From assembly GCA_029260015.1 (NCBI GenBank), contig JAJDEB010000034.1, positions 320,637 through 384,636 on the forward strand: a DNA stretch of 64,000 nt, given 5' to 3'. Made by a program: the position numbers and the translations under genes. Source of the DNA: Phycisphaerae bacterium. GTDB lineage: Bacteria > Planctomycetota > Phycisphaerae > UBA1845. The notes under the pieces are model-generated. The model saw only the letters and a program-made list of their open reading frames with translations, searched no databases and had not been told where the DNA came from. Of the stretch, positions 25,548 through 35,086 are shown piece after piece; positions within the stretch are counted from its first letter, which is position 1; each line of letters begins with the position of its first letter.

Positions 25548-27062
25548 TCAGGCAGAATCCGACATCTCATCCTCAACGCGAGGCCTTGTCAATAGACTTA
25601 CCACCACATTGACCAATAACGCCAACATGAATGCCAATGGCAGGTTGTAAATTTCAAAAGACGGCTTCGCGGAATCCTGCCACAATTTCCACGCAATCGG
25701 AGTGACAAATCCCGTCATCATCCCGCACACGCAGCCGGCGTAACTGGCCCGTCGCCAAAGCAAAACGAGGATCAACTGTGGCCCGAATGCTGCACCCAAG
25801 ACCGCCCATCCATATTCCAGAACATAGCTGAAAACTTGCACTTTTTCGTCAAGTACCAACAGAACGGCTGCCGCACCCAAGGCAAAAACCATGATTCGAT
25901 TGAACGATGCGTGGTTCTCCCCGGGTCTTTTTGCAATCAAGTGAGAATAAATATCGCACGCTGCCGCACTGGCGGCGACAACCAGTTGACTATCTGCCGT
26001 CGAACAAATCGCCGCAAGCACTGCCGCCAAAGCCATCCCGGCAAGGACATCATGCAGTAGATATTTTGAACCCAATACCAGCGCCGTCTCTGCCTGTTCC
26101 TTGCTTTCAAGAAGCGGCTGAGCCCAATTCGCCCCACCGAGCGCCAGCGACTTGACCGCCAAACCAGCCGTCACTGCCCCAGTCAAGACTACCGCAACCC
26201 AAACGATCGCAATCACGGCACCAAAACGCGCCTCGCGCCTGTCCTTAAGAGCCATAAATCGAACCAGCACATGCGGCTGACCTGGATAACCGAAATTGAT
26301 TCCCAGTCCAGCCGAACTGATGAGAAATCCTACCAGGGCAAAACCGGTCTTCTGTGGCATGAAGGTTACAAGATTGGGGTCGTGCGCACGCAGCGTGTCT
26401 AATACGTTGCCCAATCCGCCTTGGCCATGCAGTGCGTAAAGCGGGAATGCCACCAATACGATTAACATCAAAAGCGCTTGCAGGAAATCGGTCCAGCATG
26501 CGGCGCGGAATCCGCCGGTCACCGTGTAGAAAAGAACAATGCCAGCTCCGATGAACAATCCACCGCGCCGACTAATCTCTGGGTGAAACGCCGCATGAAA
26601 TGACTTGCCTGCCGCTGCGAACTGTGCTGCAACATACAACAACATCGCGACGACAATCACAACAACCGACAATATCCGAAGTACTGGCATGCGTTCTTTG
26701 AAATGCTGCGAGAAGAAATCGGGCAACGTTAAAGAACCCAATTCGGCTGACCTCCGCCGCATCGGTTCTGCGAGAACGAACCAGATAAACGCATACCCAA
26801 GGACGCAGCCGGGCACCATCCAATAGGCCTGCACTCCGGTGACAAACCCCATGCCAACCAAACCAAGAGTCACCCAGCCCGACTCGCTCGATGCCGACGC
26901 CGAAAGCGCCCCCACCCATTTGCCAAGCGATCGCCCAGCCAGAAAAAAGTCCTCATCACTTCGCTTGGCAAACCGAGACGAATACACCCCGACAGCCACC
27001 ACCGCGAGCGTGTAGACAACAAAGGACCACACAAAGACTTGATTGTTCACCGCGATCAGCAT
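25548..27062 (-). CDS. Sodium/solute symporter, proline-permease type
   Basis: 504 residues with about 13 membrane segments. The first part, FFLAGRSLGKWVGALSASAS followed by SSESGWVTLGLVG, is characteristic of the SSS family near PutP, as are GGFRAACWTDFLQALLM and ICSTADSQLVVAAS (the latter in the sodium-site helix 8 region). It should import a small organic solute, perhaps proline, with Na+. No ribosome site is obvious before the ATG at 27062; a start a few codons downstream is possible. Monocistronic. Confidence 0.9.
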   Translation of the reverse strand: MLIAVNNQVFVWSFVVYTLAVVAVGVYSSRFAKRSDEDFFLAGRSLGKWVGALSASASSESGWVTLGLVGMGFVTGVQAYWMVPGCVLGYAFIWFVLAEPMRRRSAELGSLTLPDFFSQHFKERMPVLRILSVVVIVVAMLLYVAAQFAAAGKSFHAAFHPEISRRGGLFIGAGIVLFYTVTGGFRAACWTDFLQALLMLIVLVAFPLYALHGQGGLGNVLDTLRAHDPNLVTFMPQKTGFALVGFLISSAGLGINFGYPGQPHVLVRFMALKDRREARFGAVIAIVWVAVVLTGAVTAGLAVKSLALGGANWAQPLLESKEQAETALVLGSKYLLHDVLAGMALAAVLAAICSTADSQLVVAASAAACDIYSHLIAKRPGENHASFNRIMVFALGAAAVLLVLDEKVQVFSYVLEYGWAVLGAAFGPQLILVLLWRRASYAGCVCGMMTGFVTPIAWKLWQDSAKPSFEIYNLPLAFMLALLVNVVVSLLTRPRVEDEMSDSA

Positions 27063-27301
27063 GTACGGTCCGTTGGAAGCTGAGAGTAGAACTGCCCGAG
27101 AAGAGCGTTAGGCGGCTGATTATCCCTGTATATGGGGAACGTTCAAGCATAATCCGAATAGCAATTGGGGGCGCTGTTGGTCTCTTGATATTCGTTCTTC
27201 TGGACTCCTCTGAACTCGGATGCTTAGAATGTGATGATGCACTAGCGAAGATTGAATCGAAACGACTGTCCTACTATGCGGCGAAGGTTGAATGAGGCCC
27301 C

Positions 27302-27943
27302 ATGAAGAGATTGATTCGCGTCCCGATTCCATCAGCAGAACTTCCTGAGACTGCTCCTTCACCACAAGTCGCGTTGTTCCGATGTCTTCGTTCATGCATC
27401 CTGCGATGGATCGATTTCAATCACGATTGGCACAATCTAAAACCGGTTCTTGATAATCCTGCCACACTTCTGGGCGGTTTGCATGTATTGTTTGAGTTCT
27501 TCAGTGCATGCCGCGAAGAACTCGATGAATACCTCTACGAGGGTAAGTACAGCTGGGACACTCGATTAAGCGATACGTTCGACCTTCCGGCAAGCATCGT
27601 TCAGACTGCGCGATGGTTCCAGAATCATGAGTATGACGCGGTCAATTTCCCAACACATCTCTCAAAAATTCCGTCTCCTGATGAACCTGTCATCAAAGTG
27701 CTGGAGTTCCCATCTCATTCCGTGGTCTCCGATGACGACGCATTCTTCCTAGGCGACAGCATGGGCGCTTTCTTGGAAATTCTTCACGATACCATCGAAA
27801 GCCTCTCTGGTGTGCCGGTATACTTGAAGCCGACAAAACTCGATTCGTCCCAGATTTCAAACGATCTGGGCCATCTGTACCTTCATTGTGATATGTGTAC
27901 GGAAGCTCTGGGCAAGTATCTGGATCTGCCCTTCTATCATTGA
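27302..27943 (+). CDS. Hypothetical protein, unknown
   Basis: 213 residues, soluble, acidic, without signal peptide. Segments such as NHDWHNLKPVLDNPATLLGG and DLGHLYLHCDMCTEALGKYL suggest an alpha-rich fold. I recognise no family. It is followed after 8 bp by the zinc-ribbon membrane protein, and its stop region supplies that gene's ribosome site, so the two form an operon. Confidence 0.65.
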   Translation: MKRLIRVPIPSAELPETAPSPQVALFRCLRSCILRWIDFNHDWHNLKPVLDNPATLLGGLHVLFEFFSACREELDEYLYEGKYSWDTRLSDTFDLPASIVQTARWFQNHEYDAVNFPTHLSKIPSPDEPVIKVLEFPSHSVVSDDDAFFLGDSMGAFLEILHDTIESLSGVPVYLKPTKLDSSQISNDLGHLYLHCDMCTEALGKYLDLPFYH

Positions 27944-27951
27944 GGTTTCAC

Positions 27952-28404
27952 ATGATTCGCGAGAATCCATCCGACATGATGCCCGCCGGTGGCGTATGCG
28001 ATGCTTGTGGATTCGCGACCGTTTCGCTTGCGATTGCGGCGTGTCCACAGTGTGGTGGCGTGGTGCGGCCTGATGCGTCGAACGATCAACGCACTCAGAT
28101 GCGCTATCAAAGCGAATACGTCTGGTTCGTGTTCCTTTCTGCGCTCGACATCATGCTGACGTGGGTCATTTTGATGTCTGGCGGAAGTGAAGTGAATCCG
28201 ATTGCCGACGCGGTGATTCAGAGGTTTGGGCTCTCTGGCATGGTGGCGTTTAAATTTGCCCTGGTCGTTTTCGTTATCATCATGTGCGAATGGCTCGGGC
28301 GTCGCAGCGATCGACATGGTCGCAAGATCGCTGAGTGGGCAGTGGCGATCACCGCGATACCCGTTGTGCTTTCCTTCGTCATTCTGATTGCCACCTGTCT
28401 TTAG
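27952..28404 (+). CDS. Zinc-ribbon plus DUF5658-like membrane protein
   Basis: 150 residues from the ATG at 27952 behind TGAGG. Residues 16-38 hold two CxxC pairs (CDACGF and CPQCGG), a rubredoxin-like zinc ribbon. About three membrane segments follow, starting YVWFVFLSALDIMLTWVIL and including NPIADAVIQRFGLSGMVAFK, a pattern like the DUF5658 family. Function is unknown. Second gene of a two-gene operon. Confidence 0.78.
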   Translation: MIRENPSDMMPAGGVCDACGFATVSLAIAACPQCGGVVRPDASNDQRTQMRYQSEYVWFVFLSALDIMLTWVILMSGGSEVNPIADAVIQRFGLSGMVAFKFALVVFVIIMCEWLGRRSDRHGRKIAEWAVAITAIPVVLSFVILIATCL

Positions 28405-28479
28405 CTGCCATCGGGCAATTTCGATTGGCCGCCGAATCAATCTATTGCGACGCACTCCGCAAATCGCAACAATGTTCCG

Positions 28480-29088
28480 GTGCAATACAACGTGCCAGCC
28501 AACCCTTGCCGCGTCGAAACACGCGTTTCCAATTCCCGCTTCATCACGACGATCAGGCGGACCGACAGCGTCAAGGATGCGCAAGCGTTCATCCGCGAAA
28601 TGCGCAGCGAAACACCCGACGCCAACCACCATGTGTATGCGTACAAGATCGGCTACCCCCCGAGCGTGTCAGAGGGGATGAGCGACGACGGTGAGCCATC
28701 AGGAACGTCTGGCCCACCGATTCTTGCAGTCCTTCGAGGTACAGACATCGGTGATACAGCCGTCGTGGTGACGCGATATTTCGGCGGTACGAAACTTGGG
28801 ACGGGCGGTTTGGTGGCTGCGTATACGAAAGCGACTCAAAATGCATTTGCAGAATTGGCAATCGAGCGCAAAGTTGAACGCATCCATTGCTTGATTTCAT
28901 ACCCGTACCAACTGCATCAAACCATCGCAATGCTTCTATCTGCACATGAGGTACTGACCGAGCAGGAGGAGTTCGGCGCGGATGTATCGCTATGCGTGCA
29001 GGTTCCCGTTGAAACTCTTGAGGTGTTTCGCCAAGCCGTTGCAGACGCGTCGGCAGGAACTGTAGATGTGATTCCGATTGACGATTGA
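28480..29088 (+). CDS. yigZ: YigZ/IMPACT family protein
   Basis: 202 residues from a GTG at 28480; no better start exists in frame. The UPF0029 domain has its two hallmark segments, DDGEPSGTSGPPIL and VVVTRYFGGTKLGTGGLV. The C-terminal ferredoxin-like domain is present. Bacterial members are linked to translation regulation through similarity to IMPACT. Length is typical. Confidence 0.92.
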   Translation: MQYNVPANPCRVETRVSNSRFITTIRRTDSVKDAQAFIREMRSETPDANHHVYAYKIGYPPSVSEGMSDDGEPSGTSGPPILAVLRGTDIGDTAVVVTRYFGGTKLGTGGLVAAYTKATQNAFAELAIERKVERIHCLISYPYQLHQTIAMLLSAHEVLTEQEEFGADVSLCVQVPVETLEVFRQAVADASAGTVDVIPIDD

Positions 29089-29101
29089 ATAATCTGCAGG
29101 C

Positions 29102-29452
29102 TCAGTCGACCTGAATACCAATCGGTAGTTTGAATTCGCCATCTGCATCTGGTGCGAATTCGTATACCGCAATCACCCCATCCACATTAAGCGGCCCATA
29201 CAGGTGCGGGAATTGTTCGGTGCCCCCTTCGCAGTTTTCGTATTTGATCTCTACGCGAACGCGGTTTTCGGCGATTTCAAGAAGCACCAGATCATCGCGC
29301 CCAGCAAAACGCTCGTGGGCGACGCGAAGCACTTGCCCGGGTTTCGAGCAATGAATGAATCCTTCGGATTTCAGCGAGTCGATTGCATAAAAGCCCGAAG
29401 TCGTCGCTTGCACCCATGCGGCTTTCTCCGCAATGTGCAGTATGTTCGCCAT
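29102..29452 (-). CDS. DUF952 domain protein
   Basis: 116 residues from the ATG at 29452, which has GAGGAG upstream. The family features FIHCSKPGQVLRVAHERFAG, LVLLEI and FPHLYGPLNVDGVIAV are all visible and the size is that of a complete single-domain member. DUF952 is a small beta/alpha fold related by structure to ADP-ribosyl-binding proteins; its reaction is unknown. Convergent with yigZ, 13 bp apart. Confidence 0.9.
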   Translation of the reverse strand: MANILHIAEKAAWVQATTSGFYAIDSLKSEGFIHCSKPGQVLRVAHERFAGRDDLVLLEIAENRVRVEIKYENCEGGTEQFPHLYGPLNVDGVIAVYEFAPDADGEFKLPIGIQVD

Positions 29453-29505
29453 GAACCACTCCTCGTTGCGATTGGTCTTTGCTGCGTCTGTCAAGGATTA
29501 TACAC

Positions 29506-29546
29506 GAAAACGGCGCGGGAAGATCAAGAGACCAGCCCGCGCCGTA
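29506..29546 (-). terminator. Rho-independent terminator of the large lipoprotein gene
   Basis: ACGGCGCGGG (29511-29520) and CCCGCGCCGT (29536-29545) form a perfect 10-bp stem. On the minus strand it ends in TTTTCG. It lies 44 bp after the stop of the 990-residue lipoprotein and before the DUF952 gene. Confidence 0.75.
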
Positions 29547-29589
29547 GAATCAACTCATACCAAGTCGCCCAATACATCGAGCAAGCTAT

Positions 29590-32562
29590 CTAGTTCGCAA
29601 CGTTGGTCGCGTCGTTGCCCAACCCCTGGAATCTGAACACCGAACGCATGTCTGGGTGCGACGAATAAACCGTCTCCAAATCCTGCGTGAACGTCATGTC
29701 TGCCCCATTCGAGAAAGACCCAAGCACTTGCACCTTGTTTTGATCGGGGCTGTACCAGATCAACTCATTGCCCGATGTGGTATCCGAATGTTGCCGGGTC
29801 ATCAGCGTCGCCGTCGTTCGGTCAAAGTTGCCGATGATGAGATATTCCGGTTCACCGCGATAGTTCTGCAACTTCATAGATGCACTGCCCGTCACGCCTG
29901 CGAGCGGCGCAAACTCGTCGATCTGATCGCCGGAAGGCGTGATCTCGCGAATGCGGAAGTCTCCACCAAAGTTTTGTGACACACTTGTATACAGTCCGCC
30001 GCCAACCAAATCGGGGGCAACAAAAAGCGATTTGTATTGAACCGTATTGGCTTCGCTCTCGAACAGCAGAGTCGAAGTCGAGCCAGCCACGTCGATGATA
30101 ACACCGCGTGCCAGGTTGATGTCAACATAGTCGCCAGCAAAACCTTCGGGCGCGATCTCAAGATCCTGTTCAAACGTTCCCAATCCCGGTTCGCCAAAAT
30201 CGACCTGGAATATCTGCAGGAAACCGGTGAGGCTGTCGGCATCGTAAAGTCGGCTGTTGCGAAGCGACGCATAAGTAACGTCAGCCCGTGCGGCATCTTT
30301 GTTCGCCACCATCGGCTTGCCCTTTGCGGTTCCTTCCGATCCTGCGATTTCCTGATCGACACCCACGAGCAAAGAGTCTGCAACCGTTGGCGTAGTTGGT
30401 TGGGTGAATGGCCCCATGATCGCAACGTCGGTCGAAGCCCAAAGCGATTCACCGGAAGTCAAACTGACACCGCGTGCGCCACCCGTCTCCTTCAAGAACC
30501 AGTCTCCATGAATCAACTGGAACATCTGCACGAAATCGCCACCCGCCGTCCCATCACCACTGGGCAAAAAGCCGTTGCGCTTGACGTCGTTTTCATCCGT
30601 GAGGAATTCACCATCGAGTCCCATCGCTTCGCCATCGAGGCGTATCTCGTAGTACATCCCGATTTCCAAATCTTTCGGCAGGTCGATAATCAATCGACTC
30701 CCCAACGTCACACCATTCGTCGGATCAGAAAACAACCAGCGCCGCATTCGCTGACCTGCCAAGGAAATATCCGCACCCGTTTCCTGATTGACGAGCGTAA
30801 TGTTCTGGGAATTGACGGAACAATGCGGAATGGCTTGGTCGAAATCGAATTGCAGAACGGTCGGATATCCATGCATCAGGAAGCGACCATTACCTAGCGT
30901 GCTTCTAAACACGCGAGCGGAACCGTCTGCGATTGCCATAGAATCGTCAAACGACGGGTCACACTCAGGCGTTCCTTCGCTCTTACCGGTGTTGGCAAAC
31001 CCAGTCATACTGACAACACGCTGATCATTGGGCAGCGAAATGTACGTCGTGTTGTGGTCGGACGTGAGGTCGCAATCGGAGAACGGCCCAAACGTAAACG
31101 CGAACGTATCCACCGGAAGCGGAAACAACACTTGAAGACGACTCTCGGTTTCGTTGTAAATCATTACACAACGGCCGTCGAAGTCCGGAAGGTTCTGGCG
31201 CAGATTGGCTTGGGCCAAATCAACATTACCAATAATCAGGTATTCCTCGCGTCCGTGAATGTTCTGCAATTTAACAGCCGCCGTACCTTCCAGCGACGTG
31301 AGCGATCCTGGATTGGTAAACCCGCTGTGATCCACCGTGCCATCCGGAAGAATACGGTGCATCTCGTAACCGGTGTTGTCTTCCGGTTTATACAACCCGT
31401 AAACTGTTCGGCACTCGGCTTGATTGTCACCAACCCACGGCGAAAACAGCGACGTGTAGGCGTCATTGATCGACCCAGCCCGATCGACGAGGTTCATCGC
31501 TCCCTTGTTTCCCATCCCACCGCGGCGGTCGGCGACGACGATGTTACCTGTTGACGAATAGACGATGTCGCCTTCTTCAACCGCACTGCGCTGAATGCTG
31601 TGATAACCGGGCGGCGCAATGACCACATCATCCGGCTGACTTTCGACATCGGGCACCGCGATCATTTCGAACATTCCGGTACCGGGATTGATCGCGTATA
31701 CTTCGTTATCTGAAATTTGATCCTTCACGATGACCATGCCATCGTTGTCTATCACGATCGATTTGCTGGCCAACGAGTTGAGCGTGGGTGCCAGTTGATC
31801 ACCACCGGTTACAGCCTTTGCAGAAGTGAACGGCCCGTACGCTCCAGTTTCGCTCGAACCAAACAATCGGTCCTGGTTGTCGAGCGCCAGCCCAGCGATT
31901 CCCTGTGTTTCCGTCAGAAAATCTGACGCGTCAATCGTACGGAAGATCTGTTTGAAATCGGTACCCGGCGTATCGTCACCACTGGGTAGTTCACCATTGG
32001 AGCGCTCCGGCGAATCGGGGTTTTGCTGAAAGTCACCATCAAGGCCCAACGTCTCATCATCGAAGGTTAATTCGTAGTCCTTTCCGATTTCAAGATCACC
32101 GGGCAGATCGATCAGAATCAAACTGGCGACGACGTCTTCACCGATGTCGGTGTTGCCTCCGTTGGCATCGATGTTTTGTCGCATCAACTGCGCTTCGGCG
32201 AGCGCGATTTCGTCACCAGAATCAACGTCCCAAAGCTTGATGTTGTCTGGAATCACAGCACAAAACGGGATGGGTTGATCGAATTGGAATATCAATCGCA
32301 CACCATCAAAGTAAACCAGATGGCGGCCATGCCCCAACGTGCTGAACGTCACTTTGGTTTCGCCGAAACCTGAAAAATCGATGTCAGTGTCTTCACCACC
32401 GGATGATTCACACAACACGAATGTCGGCTGTGGACCGCCATCTCCGTCGCCGTCACCATCGCCATCGCCATCGGGAGGCGCGGTTGGCGTGCACCCGACT
32501 GCGAGCAATCCGAACGGAACGATGAAACCCCATATCTTCAATATGTTCTTGTTGAATCCCAT
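29590..32562 (-). CDS. Large internally duplicated lipoprotein
   Basis: 990 residues from the ATG at 32562, with AAGGAG upstream. The lipoprotein signal ends FGLLAVGC, then a (GD)n linker. Two homologous halves follow, about residues 45-520 and 525-985. Compare HGRHLVYFDGVRLIFQFDQP with NGRFLMHGYPTVLQFDFDQA, IDLPGDLEIGKDYELTFDDE with IDLPKDLEIGMYYEIRLDGE, and two copies of a GREEYLIIGN/GEPEYLIIGN strand. The halves resemble beta-propeller or Big/Ig-like surface proteins. Function unknown; probably surface-exposed. Confidence 0.82.
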   Translation of the reverse strand: MGFNKNILKIWGFIVPFGLLAVGCTPTAPPDGDGDGDGDGDGGPQPTFVLCESSGGEDTDIDFSGFGETKVTFSTLGHGRHLVYFDGVRLIFQFDQPIPFCAVIPDNIKLWDVDSGDEIALAEAQLMRQNIDANGGNTDIGEDVVASLILIDLPGDLEIGKDYELTFDDETLGLDGDFQQNPDSPERSNGELPSGDDTPGTDFKQIFRTIDASDFLTETQGIAGLALDNQDRLFGSSETGAYGPFTSAKAVTGGDQLAPTLNSLASKSIVIDNDGMVIVKDQISDNEVYAINPGTGMFEMIAVPDVESQPDDVVIAPPGYHSIQRSAVEEGDIVYSSTGNIVVADRRGGMGNKGAMNLVDRAGSINDAYTSLFSPWVGDNQAECRTVYGLYKPEDNTGYEMHRILPDGTVDHSGFTNPGSLTSLEGTAAVKLQNIHGREEYLIIGNVDLAQANLRQNLPDFDGRCVMIYNETESRLQVLFPLPVDTFAFTFGPFSDCDLTSDHNTTYISLPNDQRVVSMTGFANTGKSEGTPECDPSFDDSMAIADGSARVFRSTLGNGRFLMHGYPTVLQFDFDQAIPHCSVNSQNITLVNQETGADISLAGQRMRRWLFSDPTNGVTLGSRLIIDLPKDLEIGMYYEIRLDGEAMGLDGEFLTDENDVKRNGFLPSGDGTAGGDFVQMFQLIHGDWFLKETGGARGVSLTSGESLWASTDVAIMGPFTQPTTPTVADSLLVGVDQEIAGSEGTAKGKPMVANKDAARADVTYASLRNSRLYDADSLTGFLQIFQVDFGEPGLGTFEQDLEIAPEGFAGDYVDINLARGVIIDVAGSTSTLLFESEANTVQYKSLFVAPDLVGGGLYTSVSQNFGGDFRIREITPSGDQIDEFAPLAGVTGSASMKLQNYRGEPEYLIIGNFDRTTATLMTRQHSDTTSGNELIWYSPDQNKVQVLGSFSNGADMTFTQDLETVYSSHPDMRSVFRFQGLGNDATNVAN

Positions 32563-32928
32563 TCGATTCAAGCTCCTTCGTAGGCTAGTGATTTGATAGT
32601 GTTGGCCCACTCTTGTTCTCATTCATGCAGGCCAACAACATTCGAGTTATTTCAGTGATCTGCCGCTTTGACGAGTAGACAGTTGATTTGAAGACCGTGA
32701 CCAACACAACCCGCGACTTGACGGCAGGGCACAGTCTACTGACGCGAACAGGAGTGACAAGAAATAATTCGGCCTACCTGCCATTCAGTCCAGAGCAGAG
32801 CCCGACCGCAAATGCGTGAATTGATTGCCCATGCTTACCTGTGATTTGTTGCAGCATTTGAGACCGATTGCGCATGCATCAAGAGATGTAAGAACAATGC
32901 ACGCTGTCGCTTGGCGAAGCGGAGATAT
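32563..32928. other. Intergenic region
   Basis: 366 bp between two minus-strand genes. It must contain the promoter of the large lipoprotein. I see no hairpin, repeat or credible small gene. Confidence 0.5.
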
Positions 32929-33873
32929 TCACGTTTTGACCACCTTGATGCTATCGAACACGGCGGTGAGATAATGCCGCGCCGTCGCCCCAGCCACCGC
33001 GACGCCGTCGATCGATCTTGACTGAACTTCAATGGTAACGTCAGGCATGTTGCGGGAGTCATACTTGATTGCGTCGCCACCGGTTAGATTGGCCAACTCA
33101 GCGATTCGGCTGACGTTCTCGCCGGCAGCAAGCGCCACGATCGTCGGCTGCCCACAGCAATTCAGCCGCAGTTCGACGAACGGATTGCCAGCGTCGTCAG
33201 TGCGTTCATAGACGCCGACCAATTTGATGCCATGATGAGACTTCTCAGATTTCTGAATTTGCACTTCCGCACCAAGCACTCGCTGCGTAATTTCTGCAAG
33301 TCGAGTTTGCATCGCTACATTGAGATCGTGTTCGGGCAATGCGGTGCCCTCGCCCTCTGCTATTGGCTGAAATTTCTTGAGTTCTGGGGCGGCCAATTCA
33401 AGCATATGAGCGATTGAATCGTCGGACGCATTTGCGCCGCTGGCCGCAATGCCACGGTCGGTGGAACCGACACTGACCTCATCACGCGGCCACACTGCCC
33501 AGGTCACGACCAGCGCCACCACTGCAGCGAGCGCCAGGTGTCGAAACCAGCCGAATACGGACCGCTGTCTGGAATGCGAAATTGCCTTCTTACTGGTGGA
33601 TTCGCTCGGCACGCTTGCCAATTCCGATTGAATTTTGCTCCACAATGCTTGGGGCATTTTTCCGAGGCGAATCGAATTGCGCATCGCCTGGTCGATCGTG
33701 CTTTCACGGTCAAATCGAACTCGACACGCGTCACACATTCGCAAATGCTCGCTGACTTCAAAGGTCTTGCTGGCGTCCAGTTCTGAATCCATATATGGAC
33801 TCCACCAACGCCGACACTGTTCACAAGTCATGATTCCCATTTGCTGCATCGCTTTCGTTTGAAAGCGCCTCAT
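32929..33873 (-). CDS. Membrane anti-sigma factor with zinc finger
   Basis: 314 residues. The N-terminus has the zf-HC2 zinc-binding signature, CEQCRRWW ... HLRMCDACR (H-x3-C-x2-C), which binds ECF sigma factors. One membrane segment (LALAAVVALVVTWAVWP) near residue 120 is followed by an extracytoplasmic domain of about 180 residues. It starts 8 bp after the sigma gene; several in-frame ATGs (33873, 33849, 33840, 33831) are possible and none has a strong ribosome site. It should hold the adjacent sigma factor at the membrane until an envelope signal releases it. Confidence 0.85.
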   Translation of the reverse strand: MRRFQTKAMQQMGIMTCEQCRRWWSPYMDSELDASKTFEVSEHLRMCDACRVRFDRESTIDQAMRNSIRLGKMPQALWSKIQSELASVPSESTSKKAISHSRQRSVFGWFRHLALAAVVALVVTWAVWPRDEVSVGSTDRGIAASGANASDDSIAHMLELAAPELKKFQPIAEGEGTALPEHDLNVAMQTRLAEITQRVLGAEVQIQKSEKSHHGIKLVGVYERTDDAGNPFVELRLNCCGQPTIVALAAGENVSRIAELANLTGGDAIKYDSRNMPDVTIEVQSRSIDGVAVAGATARHYLTAVFDSIKVVKT

Positions 33874-33880
33874 GGCCCGG

Positions 33881-34441
33881 CTACTTTACGATGCCCTCTT
33901 CAAGCGCCATCGACGTCAGGCGCTCGCGCAACTTCATTCGAGCGCGATAAACGTGCGACATCACTGTGCCCAGCGGAATATCCAACTGCGCTGCTATCTC
34001 TTTGTATGTGAAGTCCTCAAGCATTCTCAGCAGAATACAGTACCGTTCGGTGTCGCCGAGCGATTGAAGGGCAGACACCAATCGGTCATCCAAAAGTTGT
34101 TGCACGCGTTCCGGTTCGAGCAGGATGCTCGACCATGCCTCTTCTCGCTCTACATAACCGCCCGCTTCGAGCGCCCCCTCTTCTATGCTAGCTGCTTTGG
34201 CGCGATTCGACTTTCGATTCAACCGATAAATTGAATTCAAGAGAATCTTGAACATCCATGCTCTAAAATTCGTGCCCATCTCGAATCGGTCAAATTGTTT
34301 CCAGGCTGTCATCACGGCTTCCTGAAGCACGTCGTGCGCTTCCTCTTGACGCCACACATTGCGCACGGAAAACCGGTAAAGGGAATCGCGCAGTGGTGCG
34401 AGCAAGTCCAAGAAGCTGTCAGCGTGAACCGATTCAGACAA
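33881..34441 (-). CDS. ECF RNA polymerase sigma factor
   Basis: 186 residues. Region 2 is at about residues 15-85 (WRQEEAHDVLQEAVMTAWKQ, FRAWMFKILLNSIY) and region 4 at 125-180 (RYCILLRMLEDFTYKEIAAQ, LDIPLGTVMSHVYRARMKLR). The start is a TTG at 34441 with AGGAGG about 8 bases upstream; the ATG nearer the ribosome site is followed at once by a stop. The product pairs with the anti-sigma gene 7 bp downstream. Its leader contains a terminator-like hairpin, which suggests control of transcription before the gene. Confidence 0.93.
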   Translation of the reverse strand: MSESVHADSFLDLLAPLRDSLYRFSVRNVWRQEEAHDVLQEAVMTAWKQFDRFEMGTNFRAWMFKILLNSIYRLNRKSNRAKAASIEEGALEAGGYVEREEAWSSILLEPERVQQLLDDRLVSALQSLGDTERYCILLRMLEDFTYKEIAAQLDIPLGTVMSHVYRARMKLRERLTSMALEEGIVK

Positions 34442-34890
34442 TCACATTCCTCCTGTTGACTCAAACAAGACAAACATACATGCGCACGGACGCGTCAGGA
34501 ATTGCGTAAAAAAGAAGCAGGGCCGACCGGAATCGGGCCTGAAATTGCTTCAAGCCATCAACCGAAACGACCCTGCTTGGCGAATCCTGGCCGGGCAAAC
34601 TCAGATCCGCCAACAACCGTGTATTTCCGGTGAAGCAACTCCTATTGCATCACGTCCGAATTTTTCTCAACAATCTTTTCGTAGCCGGCTTTTCGTAGAT
34701 CGGCTGACATTTCGGTGATTTCAGATTTCCGCTAAAATTGTTTGACGGACCCAACTTTCTTTGTACTATCCAACTTTCGGGTATTCCCGGCGTTCTTGGG
34801 GTCTTAGGTCCACAGATGTGGCTTTGGCTGGTGGTTCTTCGGGTGGCAGAGATATCGATCTAGACGGAATCTTCGATTGGGATCAAAACG
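34442..34890. other. Intergenic region and leader of the sigma operon
   Basis: 449 bp. On the minus strand it contains a possible 22-codon reading frame (34710-34642, start MSADLRKAGYEK), a hairpin with arms at 34515-34522 and 34571-34578 (AAGCAGGG/CCCTGCTT), and a T run (plus-strand A run 34508-34513) about 65 bp before the sigma start. On the plus strand CCAACTTTC occurs twice, at 34751-34759 and 34770-34778. Confidence 0.5.
34505..34578 (-). promoter_or_regulatory. Terminator-like hairpin in the ECF sigma leader (possible attenuator)
   Basis: The stem AAGCAGGG/CCCTGCTT encloses 48 bases, which themselves can fold (GGCC...GGCC), and is followed on the minus strand by six T. It precedes the sigma gene rather than following any recognised gene, so it could attenuate the operon or end a short leader RNA. 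Confidence 0.4.
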
Positions 34891-35040
34891 ATGGAATTAG
34901 AAGAGCCGGTGAACCCGAAAAGCAAGAAGTCGGCATTTCTCAAGAAAGCGGGCATCGCAGGATTTGCTTTCTTCACGTTGAAAGGGATTCTCTGGTTGGT
35001 GGCTGGGTTTGCGGCATTCAAGGCCAACGGCTGCGTGTGA
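34891..35040 (+). CDS. Small membrane protein (49 aa)
   Basis: 49 residues, beginning MELEEPVNPKSKKSAFL, with one hydrophobic segment (KKAGIAGFAFFTLKGILWLV) near the C-terminus. Short proteins of this design (charged head, KKAGxxGFxFF-like helix) are widespread in bacteria, which supports this frame over the longer overlapping frame that has no protein-like features. No clear ribosome site. It lies 46 bp upstream of the heme oxygenase gene and could be co-transcribed. Function unknown. Confidence 0.55.
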   Translation: MELEEPVNPKSKKSAFLKKAGIAGFAFFTLKGILWLVAGFAAFKANGCV

Positions 35041-35086
35041 AGATTTATCAGACGTTGGAAAACACTCGCCTCAGAAAATAAGGATC

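Noticed and set aside
26891..27295. A plus-strand frame overlapping the start of the symporter gene
   Set aside because: Its first half is antisense to the symporter. The last 60 codons contain a hydrophobic stretch but no start codon with a ribosome site, so a real gene could not be supported.
34761..35081. A 106-codon plus-strand frame before the heme oxygenase
   Set aside because: Composition is not protein-like, and a 49-codon frame inside it encodes a plausible small membrane protein.
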